The notes: a model not told the origin generated them from the letters alone. 64,000 nt of DNA from Myxococcus hansupus (GCF_000280925.3 NZ_CP012109.1:1054001-1118000); one strand, 5' to 3'; counted from the stretch's first letter, positions 28,171 to 37,129 are shown. Made by a program: numbers and translations.

Positions 28171-30483
28171 CTACGGGACGATGCGGCCGCCGCTCACCAC
28201 CAGGGCGTAGTTGGCGTCCGTCACGCGCGTCGTCAGCACGGTGTCCTGGACGATCTGGTCACCAATCACCTCCACCGTCCACGTGCCGGCGGCGGGGTTG
28301 GCGAGGAACACGTTCTCCACCGTGTCCACCGTGTTCGACACGCCACCCGGCGTGGAGACGTTGCTCGCCGTCAGGCCGTTGTTGCCCCAGTAGACGACGC
28401 CGGTGGGCGAGGTCACTCGCAGGGACAGGTCGTTGATGCGGGCCTGGGCCGCGCCCACCGTGCCCGCGGGGTCCGTGTACACCATGGTGACGTTCAGCTC
28501 CGTCTCACCCCGGGCCACGTTGACGGTGTACGTGTTCGTGGAGAGCGGCAGCAGGACGTCCGTCTCGTTGATGACGCTCGTCACGGCGGCGCGCTCATAG
28601 AGCCGCTTGACGTCCGCGGTGCCCCAGCCCTGCCGCGCGCGCGTCAGGTCGCCGTTGGTGCCGCCCGCCGTCCAGTTGTAGCGGTGCGCCATGTTGATCA
28701 TCAGTGCCTTCGCGGTGGCCATCTTGGGACGGCTGGCGAAGACGTCCGCGCCACCGCCGAAGCCCGCCCAGACGCCCTCGTGCCACATCTGGAACAGCAG
28801 GCCGAAGTGCCCCGCCGTCATCGGCGTGGCCGCGCTGGTGCCGCTGAAGTTGGTGTAGGCCGTGTTGGACGAGTTCGACGTGGAGCGGATGGCGTCGTAG
28901 TAATACGACAGGTCCGGCTTGAGGCGGCCATCCGCCGCGGGGCCCACGCTGGCGCCGCCGTTCCACCGGTCATCCCCGCGGTTGGCGTTGTTGTAGTGGT
29001 ACATGCCGCCCACCGACACGATGTTCTTCGCCCAGGCCTGGGGCCGTGAGTTCTGGCTGCCCGCGTTGCTCTGCGACTGGGTGCTGAGGATGGGGTGCTT
29101 GAAGAGGTAGTCGTCCACCTCGGCGGAGATGGTGGTGTACGTGGTCCCCAGCGTGCTGCCCACGCTGGAGGTCTGGAACACGGCGCGGTACGGCCCCGCC
29201 GGGTCGGTGAGCTCGCGGTTGATGTCGTAGCGCGACTTGGTGCCGCCGAACTGGGTGGACTCGTTGTAGCGGTAGAAGATGCCCTGGCCGGAGGGAATCA
29301 GGCCGCGCGAGTCCGCGTCCACGCCGCGGGCGAAGTTGATGCTGTAGCACGCGCTGCCGTGGAAGCTGCCCGTGGCGCTCGTGCTGTGGATGATGGGCGG
29401 CGTCGCCCACTCCTGGTGCGTGGTGCGCAGCTCGGTGTCGAAAATCTCGCCGCGGACGCCCTGGCCGGAGAAGCCCTCCACGGTCTCCAGGAACGTGGCG
29501 CCGCCCACCTCGCGGACGTTGTTGTTGTCGGTTTCACCCGGCCCACCCCACCGGTCGACGAACTGCACGGCATTGGAGCGCAGCACCCGCTCCAACTGGG
29601 CTTGCGTGAGCGTGGCCTCCACGCGCAGTCCACCCTGCTCGATGAGCTCCACCGTGCCCCCGAGCGCGCGGACCAGCGCCGCGACCTCGCCCTGGCGCGC
29701 CGGGCCGCGCTCGCCCACCATGATGGAGTAGCGCTGCGACTCCAGCCGGAGCGAGCGCCCCTGGAGCGCCTCGCGCAGCACGCTCTCCGTGCGGTACTCC
29801 GGATGGTAGGCGCCCACCCAGCGGACGTAGGGAAGCCCCGCGACGCGCTTGTGCGTGTCGGGCTTCATCTCCACGAGGAAGGTGTGGTCGGTGAGGAAGC
29901 GCAGCACCTTGCCGCCCGCGGCCTCGATGGCTTCACGGAACTCCGGCAGCGGCGTGGCGCGGAACTGCACCAGGTGCAGGGTGTTGTCCGCATCCGCGGC
30001 GAGCAGGCCCGCGACCAGCGGCTGCGCCCCATTGAGCGGGTCGAAGCGCGCGTGCTCCAGCCGGACCAGGTACTCGGTCGGCTGCACGCGCCCCAGCAGC
30101 GCCGAGCCACCCTGGCTGTAGGCGAAATACTCCTGGCGCCTGCCGTCGGCCGTCTCCTCCTGCCACGTGTGGAGCTGGACCGCCGCGCGCGGCACGTCGA
30201 GCGTCCGCAGGGCATGGATGGGCTGCTGCGTCCGATGGAAGATGTGTCCGGAGCCGGTGGCGAGCGCGAAGGCACCGCTCGCGGCGCGGTCGATGCCCGT
30301 GGCGAGGCGCGCCTTCTTCACCTCCACGTCGGTGAGAACCTTTGCGGGGCCGAGCGCCTCGGTTCCCCGGACGACGCCGGGCCGCGCGTCCGGTGTGTTC
30401 ACTGCGAGCGCCGTGACCGGCGTGGACAAGCCCCAACCGAGGGCGAGGAGGGACAGCGGGGACAACGAGGACGGCATACGCAT
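28171..30483 (-). CDS. Secreted subtilisin-family (S8) serine protease
   Basis: 770 residues with a signal peptide (SSLSPLSLLALGWGLSTPVTALA). A long N-terminal region, probably the prodomain, precedes the catalytic domain. The triad is recognisable: Asp in VRGEIFDTELRTTHQEW, His in GSFHGSACYSINFARG and Ser in NFSGTSAATPMTAG. The C-terminal ~130 residues form a beta-sandwich resembling the P/PPC-type domains of secreted subtilases (YTVNVARGETELNVTMVYTD, WTVEVIGD). It is most likely exported for extracellular protein digestion, consistent with a predatory lifestyle. ATG 30483 has AGGAG 8 bases ahead. Confidence 0.92.
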   Translation of the reverse strand: MRMPSSLSPLSLLALGWGLSTPVTALAVNTPDARPGVVRGTEALGPAKVLTDVEVKKARLATGIDRAASGAFALATGSGHIFHRTQQPIHALRTLDVPRAAVQLHTWQEETADGRRQEYFAYSQGGSALLGRVQPTEYLVRLEHARFDPLNGAQPLVAGLLAADADNTLHLVQFRATPLPEFREAIEAAGGKVLRFLTDHTFLVEMKPDTHKRVAGLPYVRWVGAYHPEYRTESVLREALQGRSLRLESQRYSIMVGERGPARQGEVAALVRALGGTVELIEQGGLRVEATLTQAQLERVLRSNAVQFVDRWGGPGETDNNNVREVGGATFLETVEGFSGQGVRGEIFDTELRTTHQEWATPPIIHSTSATGSFHGSACYSINFARGVDADSRGLIPSGQGIFYRYNESTQFGGTKSRYDINRELTDPAGPYRAVFQTSSVGSTLGTTYTTISAEVDDYLFKHPILSTQSQSNAGSQNSRPQAWAKNIVSVGGMYHYNNANRGDDRWNGGASVGPAADGRLKPDLSYYYDAIRSTSNSSNTAYTNFSGTSAATPMTAGHFGLLFQMWHEGVWAGFGGGADVFASRPKMATAKALMINMAHRYNWTAGGTNGDLTRARQGWGTADVKRLYERAAVTSVINETDVLLPLSTNTYTVNVARGETELNVTMVYTDPAGTVGAAQARINDLSLRVTSPTGVVYWGNNGLTASNVSTPGGVSNTVDTVENVFLANPAAGTWTVEVIGDQIVQDTVLTTRVTDANYALVVSGGRIVP

Positions 30484-30574
30484 GACGGTGTCTCCTGGAA
30501 AGGGCACTCCGTGCTGCACGACGCTTGAATCCTCGAAAAGCGAGATTGGTTTGCTAGTCTGTTTAAGCTCGATG

Positions 30575-30591
30575 TGTCAATGCGGGTGCCA
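30575..30591 (-). promoter_or_regulatory. Possible promoter of the S8 protease (sigma-54-like / TTGACA)
   Basis: On the minus strand, about 90-110 bp before the protease ATG, TGGCAC-CCGCA-TTGAC resembles the sigma-54 consensus TGGCAC-N5-TTGC with one mismatch in the -12 element. The same bases include TTGACA (30580-30575), which could be a sigma-70 -35 box with a weak CTAGCA 17 bases on. Either reading is tentative. Confidence 0.3.
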
Positions 30592-30606
30592 AGTCTGGAG
30601 ATTTGT

Positions 30607-30645
30607 TGAGATGTCAGGCGTTGATGGCGCCTGTTCAACATCTCA
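30607..30645. promoter_or_regulatory. Nested hairpin in low-GC intergenic region
   Basis: TGAGATGT and CAGGCG (30607-30620) pair with CGCCTG (30628-30633) and ACATCTCA (30638-30645) across a 7-base loop and a 4-base bulge, giving 14 perfect pairs. A further repeat CTGTCA-8-TGACAG lies at 30671-30690. The 260-bp gap 30484-30743 is clearly less GC-rich than its surroundings and holds no gene. These could be operators or leader structures for either flanking gene. Confidence 0.4.
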
Positions 30646-30743
30646 CGCGCGATGGGTGTTTTGGTTTGTGCTGTCATTTTCGAGTGACAGTGTTGCGCGC
30701 ACGTCAGGCGCGTGCGCGCGGCGGCGTCTGGGGCGGCACCGTC

Positions 30744-31104
30744 ATGGAACTGGTTCTCTTCGTGGGATTGCAGGGCTGTGGTGGACAACACCAATCCCTC
30801 ACGAGAGGTGCGCGCGCCACCCATTGCGTTGGGTCGCGAGTATCAGTCCCACATCGTGGGGTATTACTTCGCGTCGAAGCTGGAGGACTGCCTGGCTCGC
30901 AATGCCTCACGGGTAGGGCGCGCCCGGGTGCCGGAGGTGGCCCTGCGCGCCACCGTGAAGCAGCTTCAGCGGCCACGTATCGGCGAAGGATTCGACGCGC
31001 TGTTTCATGTGACGCTCTCGGTAGACGGCGGCTTTCGCGTCGAACCCTGGAGGGAGGAAGACGATGGACCCCGAGGAGCTGGCGGTACGTGCCCGGCAGG
31101 GTGA
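30744..31104 (+). pseudogene. Decayed AAA/P-loop kinase (polynucleotide-kinase-like), internal deletion and frameshift
   Basis: ATG 30744 opens MELVLFVGLQGCG, which is the N-terminus of a bacterial AAA-type kinase family that normally continues with SGKS. Instead, the frame runs directly into the later motif VVDNTNPSRE, which is read in another frame from 30778. From there to 31104 the C-terminal half of the family is intact (VGYYFASKLEDCLARN, ARVPEVALRATVKQL, EGFDALFHVTL, GGFRVEPWREE). The P-loop Lys/Ser and an estimated 45-50 residues are missing. This kinase family is commonly encoded next to Thg1-like proteins, as here. The 3' end overlaps the Thg1-like start by 41 bases. A translated GTG-initiated remnant (30778-31104) is possible. 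Confidence 0.7.
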
Positions 31105-31831
31105 GGCGTTCCACAACCAGCGCATGCTGCCGGGCGCCTGGGGCGTGCTGCGCGTGGATGGGCGAGGCTTCTCGCGCTTCACCGAGGCGCGCTACGAGAA
31201 GCCCTTCGACCCGGCGTTCCACCAGTTCATGGTGCGCACCGCCACCGCGCTGCTGGAGGAACTCCAGGGCGTCTACGCCTACACGCAGAGCGACGAAATC
31301 TCCGTGCTCTTCCGGCCGGACTGGTCCCTGTTCGACCGCTCCGTGGAGAAGGTCGTCTCGCTGGGGGCGGGGCTCGCCAGCGCCACCTTCACGCACGCGG
31401 CGGGCGTTCCCGCCGTCTTCGACGGCCGGGTGTGGCTGGGTGCCTCGGAGCGCGCGGTGCTGGACTACTTCCTCTGGCGTCAGGCGGATGGCAGCCGGTG
31501 CGCGCTGCATGGCTGGTGCTACTGGACGCTGCGCAAGGAGGGGCGGAGCGCGGCCCAGGCCACCCGCGAGCTGGATGGCAAGCCCGTGAGCGACAAGAAC
31601 GAGCTGCTCTTCCAGCGTGGCATCAACTTCAACGAGGTGCCCCTCTGGCAGCGGCGTGGCAGCGCGATGTGGTGGGAGCCGTACGTGAAGGAAGGCGTGG
31701 ACCCTCGCGACGGCCGGCCCACGCGGGCGCAGCGGTGGCGGCTCGAGGTCGACTCCGAACTGCCGATGAAGGAGGCGTACGAAAACCTGCTGCGGGGGCT
31801 GCTCACCGCGTCGGGGCCCGCCTCCACCTGA
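31064..31831 (+). CDS. Thg1-like tRNA guanylyltransferase / 3'-5' polymerase
   Basis: 255 residues. The palm-domain metal-binding motifs are present: VLRVDGRGFSRFTE (Asp32) and YTQSDEISVLF (Asp77, Glu78). The later conserved segment NELLFQRGINFNEVPLWQRRGS also fits the Thg1 family. These proteins add nucleotides in the 3'-5' direction. Bacterial Thg1-like proteins repair 5'-truncated tRNAs and need not add G-1 to tRNA-His. The catalytic residues appear intact although its usual kinase partner next door is broken. The gene converges on the transglutaminase-like gene. Confidence 0.9.
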   Translation: MDPEELAVRARQGEAFHNQRMLPGAWGVLRVDGRGFSRFTEARYEKPFDPAFHQFMVRTATALLEELQGVYAYTQSDEISVLFRPDWSLFDRSVEKVVSLGAGLASATFTHAAGVPAVFDGRVWLGASERAVLDYFLWRQADGSRCALHGWCYWTLRKEGRSAAQATRELDGKPVSDKNELLFQRGINFNEVPLWQRRGSAMWWEPYVKEGVDPRDGRPTRAQRWRLEVDSELPMKEAYENLLRGLLTASGPAST

Positions 31832-31843
31832 CGCGGCGGAGGT

Positions 31844-32704
31844 TCAGCCCGCCGTGTCCGCCGCCCCCGCGAGCGGCAGCACCTTCCACAGCCGGGGCTT
31901 GTCGTACTGGGGCGGAATCATGCCCAGTGGCCAGCCCTCGGCGGTGACCTCCGCGTACTGGTAGCTGCGCCCGCCATGGCGCAGCGCCGTGCCCTTGCCC
32001 GGCAGCCCCACGCCCACCGCCGCGTGCGCCAGCGGGTCCGAGTACAGCACCACCGCGTCGATGCCCACCTGTCGCAGCAGCATCACCGCCAGCACCGCCT
32101 TGGAGTCACAGTCACCGCGGTTCTCCGCGGGGACCAGGGCCGGGGGGACGATGCCGAACGCCTCGTCCTCTGGCAGCTCGTAGCGGATGCGCTGCACGAA
32201 GCCGATGATGAGCTGCGTGGCCTGCGCGGCGTCCAGGCGGCGCTCCTGGATGGAGGCGACGAACCGGTCGCCCAGCGCGCGCACGGGCTCGGCGTTGGTG
32301 CGCATCAGCTCTTCGTAGATGCACCGCATGTCCGCGCTGCACCCGGTGGGCGGCGTGAAGGTGAAGCGGTCCTTGCCCAGGGAGCGGTAACGCAGCCGGC
32401 GGCCGAAGTCCGCGTGCTCCTCCGTCAGCTCACGCGCCAGTCGGGTCCCCAGCCCATACGAGACGCGGTGTTCGGGGGGACGGATGCTCTCCGCGCGCCA
32501 CGCGTAGTCCAGGGCCCGCTGCGGCGGCGTGCCTTGGGGCAGGAGCACCAGGCCCAGGTCCACCGCGCGGGCGCTGCTCGCGTGGCCTGGCTCCGCGGGG
32601 GCGATGTCCATGCCCGCCAGATGCCCCAGGGTGCCCAGGCCGCAGCAGCAGAAGCAGCTCGCCAGCCCCACGAAGGCGAGCAGCAGCTTGAAGAACGTCT
32701 TCAC
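31844..32704 (-). CDS. Transglutaminase-like membrane-anchored protein
   Basis: 286 residues. The N-terminus is a hydrophobic segment with a Cys cluster (LLLAFVGLASCFCCCGLGTLG), either a lipidated signal or an uncleaved anchor. A transglutaminase-like core follows with NRGDCDSKAVLAVMLLRQVG, where the Cys fits the nucleophile, and a later His in DPLAHAAVGVGLPG. Papain-like transglutaminase folds in bacteria often act as proteases or peptidoglycan-related hydrolases. Its start overlaps the stop of the upstream DUF350 gene (ATGA), so the two form an operon. Confidence 0.8.
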   Translation of the reverse strand: MKTFFKLLLAFVGLASCFCCCGLGTLGHLAGMDIAPAEPGHASSARAVDLGLVLLPQGTPPQRALDYAWRAESIRPPEHRVSYGLGTRLARELTEEHADFGRRLRYRSLGKDRFTFTPPTGCSADMRCIYEELMRTNAEPVRALGDRFVASIQERRLDAAQATQLIIGFVQRIRYELPEDEAFGIVPPALVPAENRGDCDSKAVLAVMLLRQVGIDAVVLYSDPLAHAAVGVGLPGKGTALRHGGRSYQYAEVTAEGWPLGMIPPQYDKPRLWKVLPLAGAADTAG

Positions 32705-33243
32705 GCGGGCGCGCGCAGCATCCCTTCGGGGAGCTGAGGGAAGGGGATGAGCCCGTTGAGCGCCGCCTGCAAGCCCGGCGCGGTCAGCAGCGCCAGCACC
32801 AGCAGGATGGCGGAGAGGATGAGCGCGGCGGCGATGTTGCCCTTGCGCACCTCTTCCAGTTCATCGATGCCGGGGGTCATCCGGTCGAACAGCAGGACGC
32901 CCGTGCCGAGCACCGTGACGCCCACGCCCAGCGACAACCCCACGTGGAGGACTGCCACCGCGAGCAGCTTCCCCACCACGGCGAGGTGGATGGGCGGGTT
33001 CTGTACGGTGAGGTCCACCGCGTCCGACGTGGCCTGCACCGCGTGCTGCACCAGCAGGCCCAGGGCCACGAGGCTGGCGGCGTGGACGAGGCACGCGGCG
33101 ACGTTGCCCTGCCGCAGCTCCTCCACCGGGTTGGCGCCGAGGATGCGGCTCAGGCCCCGCAGGGCGAACCAGATGCCCAGCGCGGCGACGAGGCCGCCGA
33201 ACACCACCTTGATGAGGCCGACGAAGAGGAGGGCGAGGTCCAT
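32701..33243 (-). CDS. DUF350-family inner-membrane protein
   Basis: 180 residues in two similar halves, each with a motif of a helix end followed by GNxAA and a hydrophobic helix: NPVEELRQGNVAACLVHAASLVALGLLV and DELEEVRKGNIAAALILSAILLVLALL. This is the two-repeat pattern of DUF350 membrane proteins (four or more membrane segments). The family often lies next to glutathionylspermidine-synthase-like or transglutaminase genes. Its biochemical role is unknown. ATG 33243 is preferred over upstream starts because it begins directly at the first membrane helix. Confidence 0.85.
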   Translation of the reverse strand: MDLALLFVGLIKVVFGGLVAALGIWFALRGLSRILGANPVEELRQGNVAACLVHAASLVALGLLVQHAVQATSDAVDLTVQNPPIHLAVVGKLLAVAVLHVGLSLGVGVTVLGTGVLLFDRMTPGIDELEEVRKGNIAAALILSAILLVLALLTAPGLQAALNGLIPFPQLPEGMLRAPA

Positions 33244-33303
33244 GGCGAGCGAGGCGTGCCGGGCGCTCCGGATGAGCGCCCGGCCCCCCACTCTAGCCCG
33301 GTG

Positions 33304-33912
33304 TCACTGCCGGCCGAAGGCCTGAGTCCAGTAGTGCCGGTACGTGCTGCTCGGGGCGTTGAAGTACCCGACGCCCATGTCGAGGAGGCTCGGGTTCATG
33401 ATGTTGTTGCAGTGGCCGCCGCTGGCCATCCAGCCGTTCACCACGGCCGCCGCGGTGCCGTAGCCGGCCGCCACGTTCTCCGCGGCGTTGCGGTACGTGT
33501 AGCCCGCCCAGTTCATCCGCTGCCAGGGCGAGGAGCCGTCCGAGCCGGTGTGGCTCATGAAGTTGTTGGTGCCCATGTCCTTGGAGTGCTTGCGCGCCGC
33601 ACAGCGAAGCTGCGCGTTCATGGTGAGCGCGGGCGCGGGGGCCTTCACCACGCCATTACAGACAGCGCCGGCGGCCCGGCGTTGGTTGACGAGCACCAGG
33701 ACCTCGGCCTCGAGCGCCGTCCAGGCCGAGTTCCAGGTCGTGACGTCATCGCAGTACGCGAAGGCGGTGACGGTGGCGGACCCTTCTTGCGTCTCCGCCG
33801 AGGGGATGATGACGCCCTCACCCGAGGGCTCCGACGGAGGCGCCTCGGGCTCACCGCAGCCCGCGGACATCGCGGCACCTAGGAACACGACAGCGAAGAA
33901 ACGTGCGTTCAT
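33304..33912 (-). CDS. CAP-domain (SCP/PR-1) lipoprotein
   Basis: 202 residues. A lipobox signal (FFAVVFLGAAMSAGC) precedes a Pro/Glu linker and a CAP domain: EVLVLVNQRRAAGAVC, LRCAARKHSKDM, NNFMSHTGSDGSSPWQRM, AENVAAGYGTAAAVVNGWM and HYWTQAFG. The cavity His and Glu residues expected in CAP proteins (SHTG, AENV, GHCNN) are present. Four Cys may form disulfides. Bacterial CAP proteins are secreted and mostly of unknown function. Confidence 0.9.
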   Translation of the reverse strand: MNARFFAVVFLGAAMSAGCGEPEAPPSEPSGEGVIIPSAETQEGSATVTAFAYCDDVTTWNSAWTALEAEVLVLVNQRRAAGAVCNGVVKAPAPALTMNAQLRCAARKHSKDMGTNNFMSHTGSDGSSPWQRMNWAGYTYRNAAENVAAGYGTAAAVVNGWMASGGHCNNIMNPSLLDMGVGYFNAPSSTYRHYWTQAFGRQ

Positions 33913-34003
33913 GACAGCTCCCTTTCCACGGGGGTGGAGCCGCATCCTGCCGCTTCAGGCGTCTGCGTCGAAAGGCGCCAATGGCATACAGATGAATGGC
34001 TGT

Positions 34004-36229
34004 TTACTCGCCTGCTTGGAGGCGCTCGATTGCCTTCAAAAGCTCCGGATCTCTATCCAAGGCGAGGTCTTCCGTCGTGGGCACAATCTCTTCATCCGGC
34101 ACAATTCCCACGCCATGGAAGGTGGAGCGGTCAGGATAGAGAACTTCCATTCCGGTGAACATGAACCGGAAATTGCCTGGCAGCACCAGGTTGGTGAAGT
34201 TGCCGTTGGTGCCAGCGCTGCGCCGGCCCACGACCTGGACGCGGTTGGCTCCCACGAGGATGGTCGCGAAGTTCTCCGCCGCGGAGACGGAGCGAGGCCC
34301 CATGAGCAGCACGATGGGACCTCGGAACGAGGGCTCGGCGCCTCCCGTGAAGACGTAGTGCTCTTCCTTCGCGTCGTGCTGGTCAGGTCCCGTCCAGCGG
34401 CGGATGCGGAAGATGGGGCTGGAGAAGTCGCCCTGGATGAGGTGCGGGAGTGCATCGTAGTGGCTGAAGCCGGGATAGCCGCGCATGTCCACGACGAGCC
34501 CGCGCGCGCTCGAGGCGCTCTGAAGCTGTTGGATGAAGGCGTTCAGGTTCGTGCCTGAGTCCTGGTTCATGCTGACGTAGTAGAGGGAGGGCGCGCCCAG
34601 GTCGTCCAGCCAGCCGCCCCGGCGCCGAGAGGGGGCGAAGCCGAGCGCCTCGGTGAGGTCACTCCCATTCCAGGGGGTGGCTGCCACGGTGCGTTCGTGG
34701 CCGTCCATTCCCCGCAGCACCAGAGAGAGGGGCCCTGTCAGCTCGCGTAGCCGGCGCGTGGCCAGGTCATGCCGGTAGCCGTGCGTGGCGGCGGACGTGC
34801 GGGCGAGCTCCTCCGCATACCACTCCGCCACGCCGCGGTCGCCCACGCGCACCAGGGTGTCGCCTGGGCGGAACTCCGGGAACAGCGCGCGGCGGACCAC
34901 CACGTCTCCACCGGCGACCTCCTCCATCAGCACGGGCAGGGTGCCGATGAAGGGCGAGGGTGTGGCGTAGACGAAGACGTGTCCGTCCTGGAGGACGGCG
35001 CCGAAGCGGCGCAAGAGCTGAATCGTGCGCAGCGCGTTCACCGGGGCTTCGTCCACCGAGGCCAGCGTCTCCTCCAGCCTCGCGTCGATGCCATCGCCCA
35101 CCACCGGGAAGTAGGGGAAGAAGCGCCGCAGGGCGCCATGGACGATGACGAGCGATGCGCGCGCGATGCCCGCGGTGGGCGGCCGCTGGGTGCCGGGGCC
35201 CGAGACAAACGGGCGCGGCGTCAGCTTTTCACGGAGCACCTCGGCGCTTCGATTCATCGCGGGCGGGGTGCCCAGCGCGGGCAGCTCTCTCAGTCCATCC
35301 GCGAGGAGGGCTGGCGGTTCGCGGTCGGCGGGAATCCGGTCGGGGAGGGGGCCGGCGTCGTCCTCGAGCTGAGAAATCCGAATCGAGAGGCCCCGTTGTG
35401 CCAGGGGAACCCAGCGCGACTCCGCGACCGCCGTCGCCACGGCTTCGCCCCACAGCCAGGCGCGGCGTGTCGCGCGCAGGTCAACCACGAAGCGCGCCGC
35501 CGCCGGGGGCAAGGTGGCGTTCGTCAGCAGCACCACCGGCAAGTCCACCGCGCCCGATGCCGGGTAGGCCAAGGCGTTCAGGCGCTGCGTGGTGTTGGCG
35601 TAGACGTTGACGCTGAAGAACTCGTCCATCGGTCCGTCGTGGACGCGCACGCGCGCGGAGACTCGGGACGCGGGCGTGTTGCTGGCGGCCGCGATGGCGC
35701 GAGTCAGTGCCTCCTCCAACTCCGGCACGTCGGGCAGCCCCCGCAGGTCGATGGCCACCGCCTGCGTCCCTTCGGGCAGCATGGGCTCCCCTGTCCCAGG
35801 GCGGATGACCGCGACGGTGTCGTATTGTTCGACCTGGACTGGGGAAAGCGGCGCGGCGTCACGAGGGACGTGGACGCAGACGGATTCGAACTCATCCGCG
35901 TAGGCCTGAGCGACGCCGTTCCAGTCGACGGTGCTCCCTTCCAGGGCGGTGGCGAGCACCGAGTCAATGGCCCGGTAGCCCCTGCCTGGGCTGAAGAAGC
36001 GGAGCAGCGCGTGGGCCTCGGACAAGGCCACGGCGGCCGGGGCCGTGCCCATGGCGCCGGGCGTGACGTGCGGGCACCAGTCAATGGCTCGTGGGGCGGG
36101 CTCGGGCGGCGGAGGCGGTGGGGCATCGCCACAGGCCGTGTGGAAGGCACAGGTCGCCGCGAGCAACCACCGTGAGCCCGGGGATGCGACGCGTCCCTGC
36201 GTCTTCGTCACTCTGGCGTGGCGTGTCAT
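34004..36229 (-). CDS. S41-family peptidase lipoprotein
   Basis: 741 residues. A long N-region and a hydrophobic stretch end in a lipobox (LLAATCAFHTAC), followed by a Pro-rich linker. The first ~400 residues have no recognised domain. The C-terminal half carries a PDZ-like segment (FRPGDTLVRVGDRGVAEWY) and the S41 core: GLVVDMRGYPG, GPIVLLMGPRSVSAAENFATIL with the nucleophile Ser, and VVGRRSAGTNGN. The last motif fits the tricorn/C-terminal-processing branch that uses Ser-His-Ser-Glu and not Ser-Lys. It is probably a periplasmic or surface protease. Confidence 0.88.
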   Translation of the reverse strand: MTRHARVTKTQGRVASPGSRWLLAATCAFHTACGDAPPPPPPEPAPRAIDWCPHVTPGAMGTAPAAVALSEAHALLRFFSPGRGYRAIDSVLATALEGSTVDWNGVAQAYADEFESVCVHVPRDAAPLSPVQVEQYDTVAVIRPGTGEPMLPEGTQAVAIDLRGLPDVPELEEALTRAIAAASNTPASRVSARVRVHDGPMDEFFSVNVYANTTQRLNALAYPASGAVDLPVVLLTNATLPPAAARFVVDLRATRRAWLWGEAVATAVAESRWVPLAQRGLSIRISQLEDDAGPLPDRIPADREPPALLADGLRELPALGTPPAMNRSAEVLREKLTPRPFVSGPGTQRPPTAGIARASLVIVHGALRRFFPYFPVVGDGIDARLEETLASVDEAPVNALRTIQLLRRFGAVLQDGHVFVYATPSPFIGTLPVLMEEVAGGDVVVRRALFPEFRPGDTLVRVGDRGVAEWYAEELARTSAATHGYRHDLATRRLRELTGPLSLVLRGMDGHERTVAATPWNGSDLTEALGFAPSRRRGGWLDDLGAPSLYYVSMNQDSGTNLNAFIQQLQSASSARGLVVDMRGYPGFSHYDALPHLIQGDFSSPIFRIRRWTGPDQHDAKEEHYVFTGGAEPSFRGPIVLLMGPRSVSAAENFATILVGANRVQVVGRRSAGTNGNFTNLVLPGNFRFMFTGMEVLYPDRSTFHGVGIVPDEEIVPTTEDLALDRDPELLKAIERLQAGE

Positions 36230-36397
36230 CGAGTCCGTTCTCGTTGCTGGGGTGGGGAGGCAAGGGGGCCGCCCGCTCGGAAACGGAGAGCCGCTCTCTG
36301 TATATCGACGAGGTTGCGCCCCGGGCGGGCCGTCGCGGCCGTGGCCGGAACCTCGGAGCGCCGGTCCGACACGTCATGAGCCTTGAGCGCGGCGCGG

Positions 36398-36985
36398 CTA
36401 CTTCGGCGAGCGAGGTGCCGAACGCTGACTCAACTCGCGTACGAACTCGTCCTCGACAAGGGTGGCGCCAGCAGCCCAGAGCAGCCATTCGAGCGCCTGG
36501 TGCGAGAACTGTAACTCAGTGACGGCCACTCGAATGATGAGGTCGTCCGCGGAGACGAACTCGGCGTCCCACCACCACCACTCGCGTTGCGCCGGCTCGA
36601 ACCAGTACGTGAAGCCGTCGACGGTCCACCGCTCCACCTCGACGCCAGCGGCCTCCGCGGGGAGCGCACCTGCCGCTGGCAGGCACGCCGCGACGAACCA
36701 AGAGGGCAGCAGTCGTTGCCAGTCGTCCTGGGATGGCCACGGTTCACTCGGTGGCCTGATGACGCACGCGAGCGCCTCGGTCGTACGCTGGAGCACGCGG
36801 GCCGCGCTCGACGGTGCGTGGACGTAGATGCGAACCCGCCTGAGGTCGTCTGGGAAGGGGGCGGCAATGGGGGCTCGCGCCTGCAGATGGTCGCGCTCGA
36901 CCTCCCAACTCAATTCGCCTGGGGGCATGACTCCAGGATGTTCGCGGAGGAGCGAACTTGCAAACAACCGCGACCCACCGTGCAT
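36398..36985 (-). CDS. Hypothetical protein (195 aa), Trp-rich C-terminus
   Basis: I do not recognise a family. The product has no signal peptide or membrane segment. It contains VRIYVHAPSSAARVLQRTTEALACVI, then WQRLLPSWFVAACLP, then FTYWFEPAQREWWWWDAEFVSADDLIIRVAVTELQFSHQALEWLLWAAG. The overall size, acidity and WWWWD patch recall small single-domain immunity or SUKH-like proteins, but that is only an impression and no toxin gene lies next to it. The start is uncertain (36985, 36928 and 37060 are all possible). The preceding gap 36230-36397 shows nothing clear. Confidence 0.5.
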   Translation of the reverse strand: MHGGSRLFASSLLREHPGVMPPGELSWEVERDHLQARAPIAAPFPDDLRRVRIYVHAPSSAARVLQRTTEALACVIRPPSEPWPSQDDWQRLLPSWFVAACLPAAGALPAEAAGVEVERWTVDGFTYWFEPAQREWWWWDAEFVSADDLIIRVAVTELQFSHQALEWLLWAAGATLVEDEFVRELSQRSAPRSPK

Positions 36986-37129
36986 CGCTCCACGGCGGTG
37001 TCTGGGGTTGAGTTCAGCCGGGACCTGTCGGTCGTCCCGGCCGCCGGTGATGCGGCGCAAGGGGCTGGTCCGCTCGCGACCCTGCTCACTCCGCCCCGCG
37101 TGCCATGGCGCGCGGGACGGAGTGACGCG

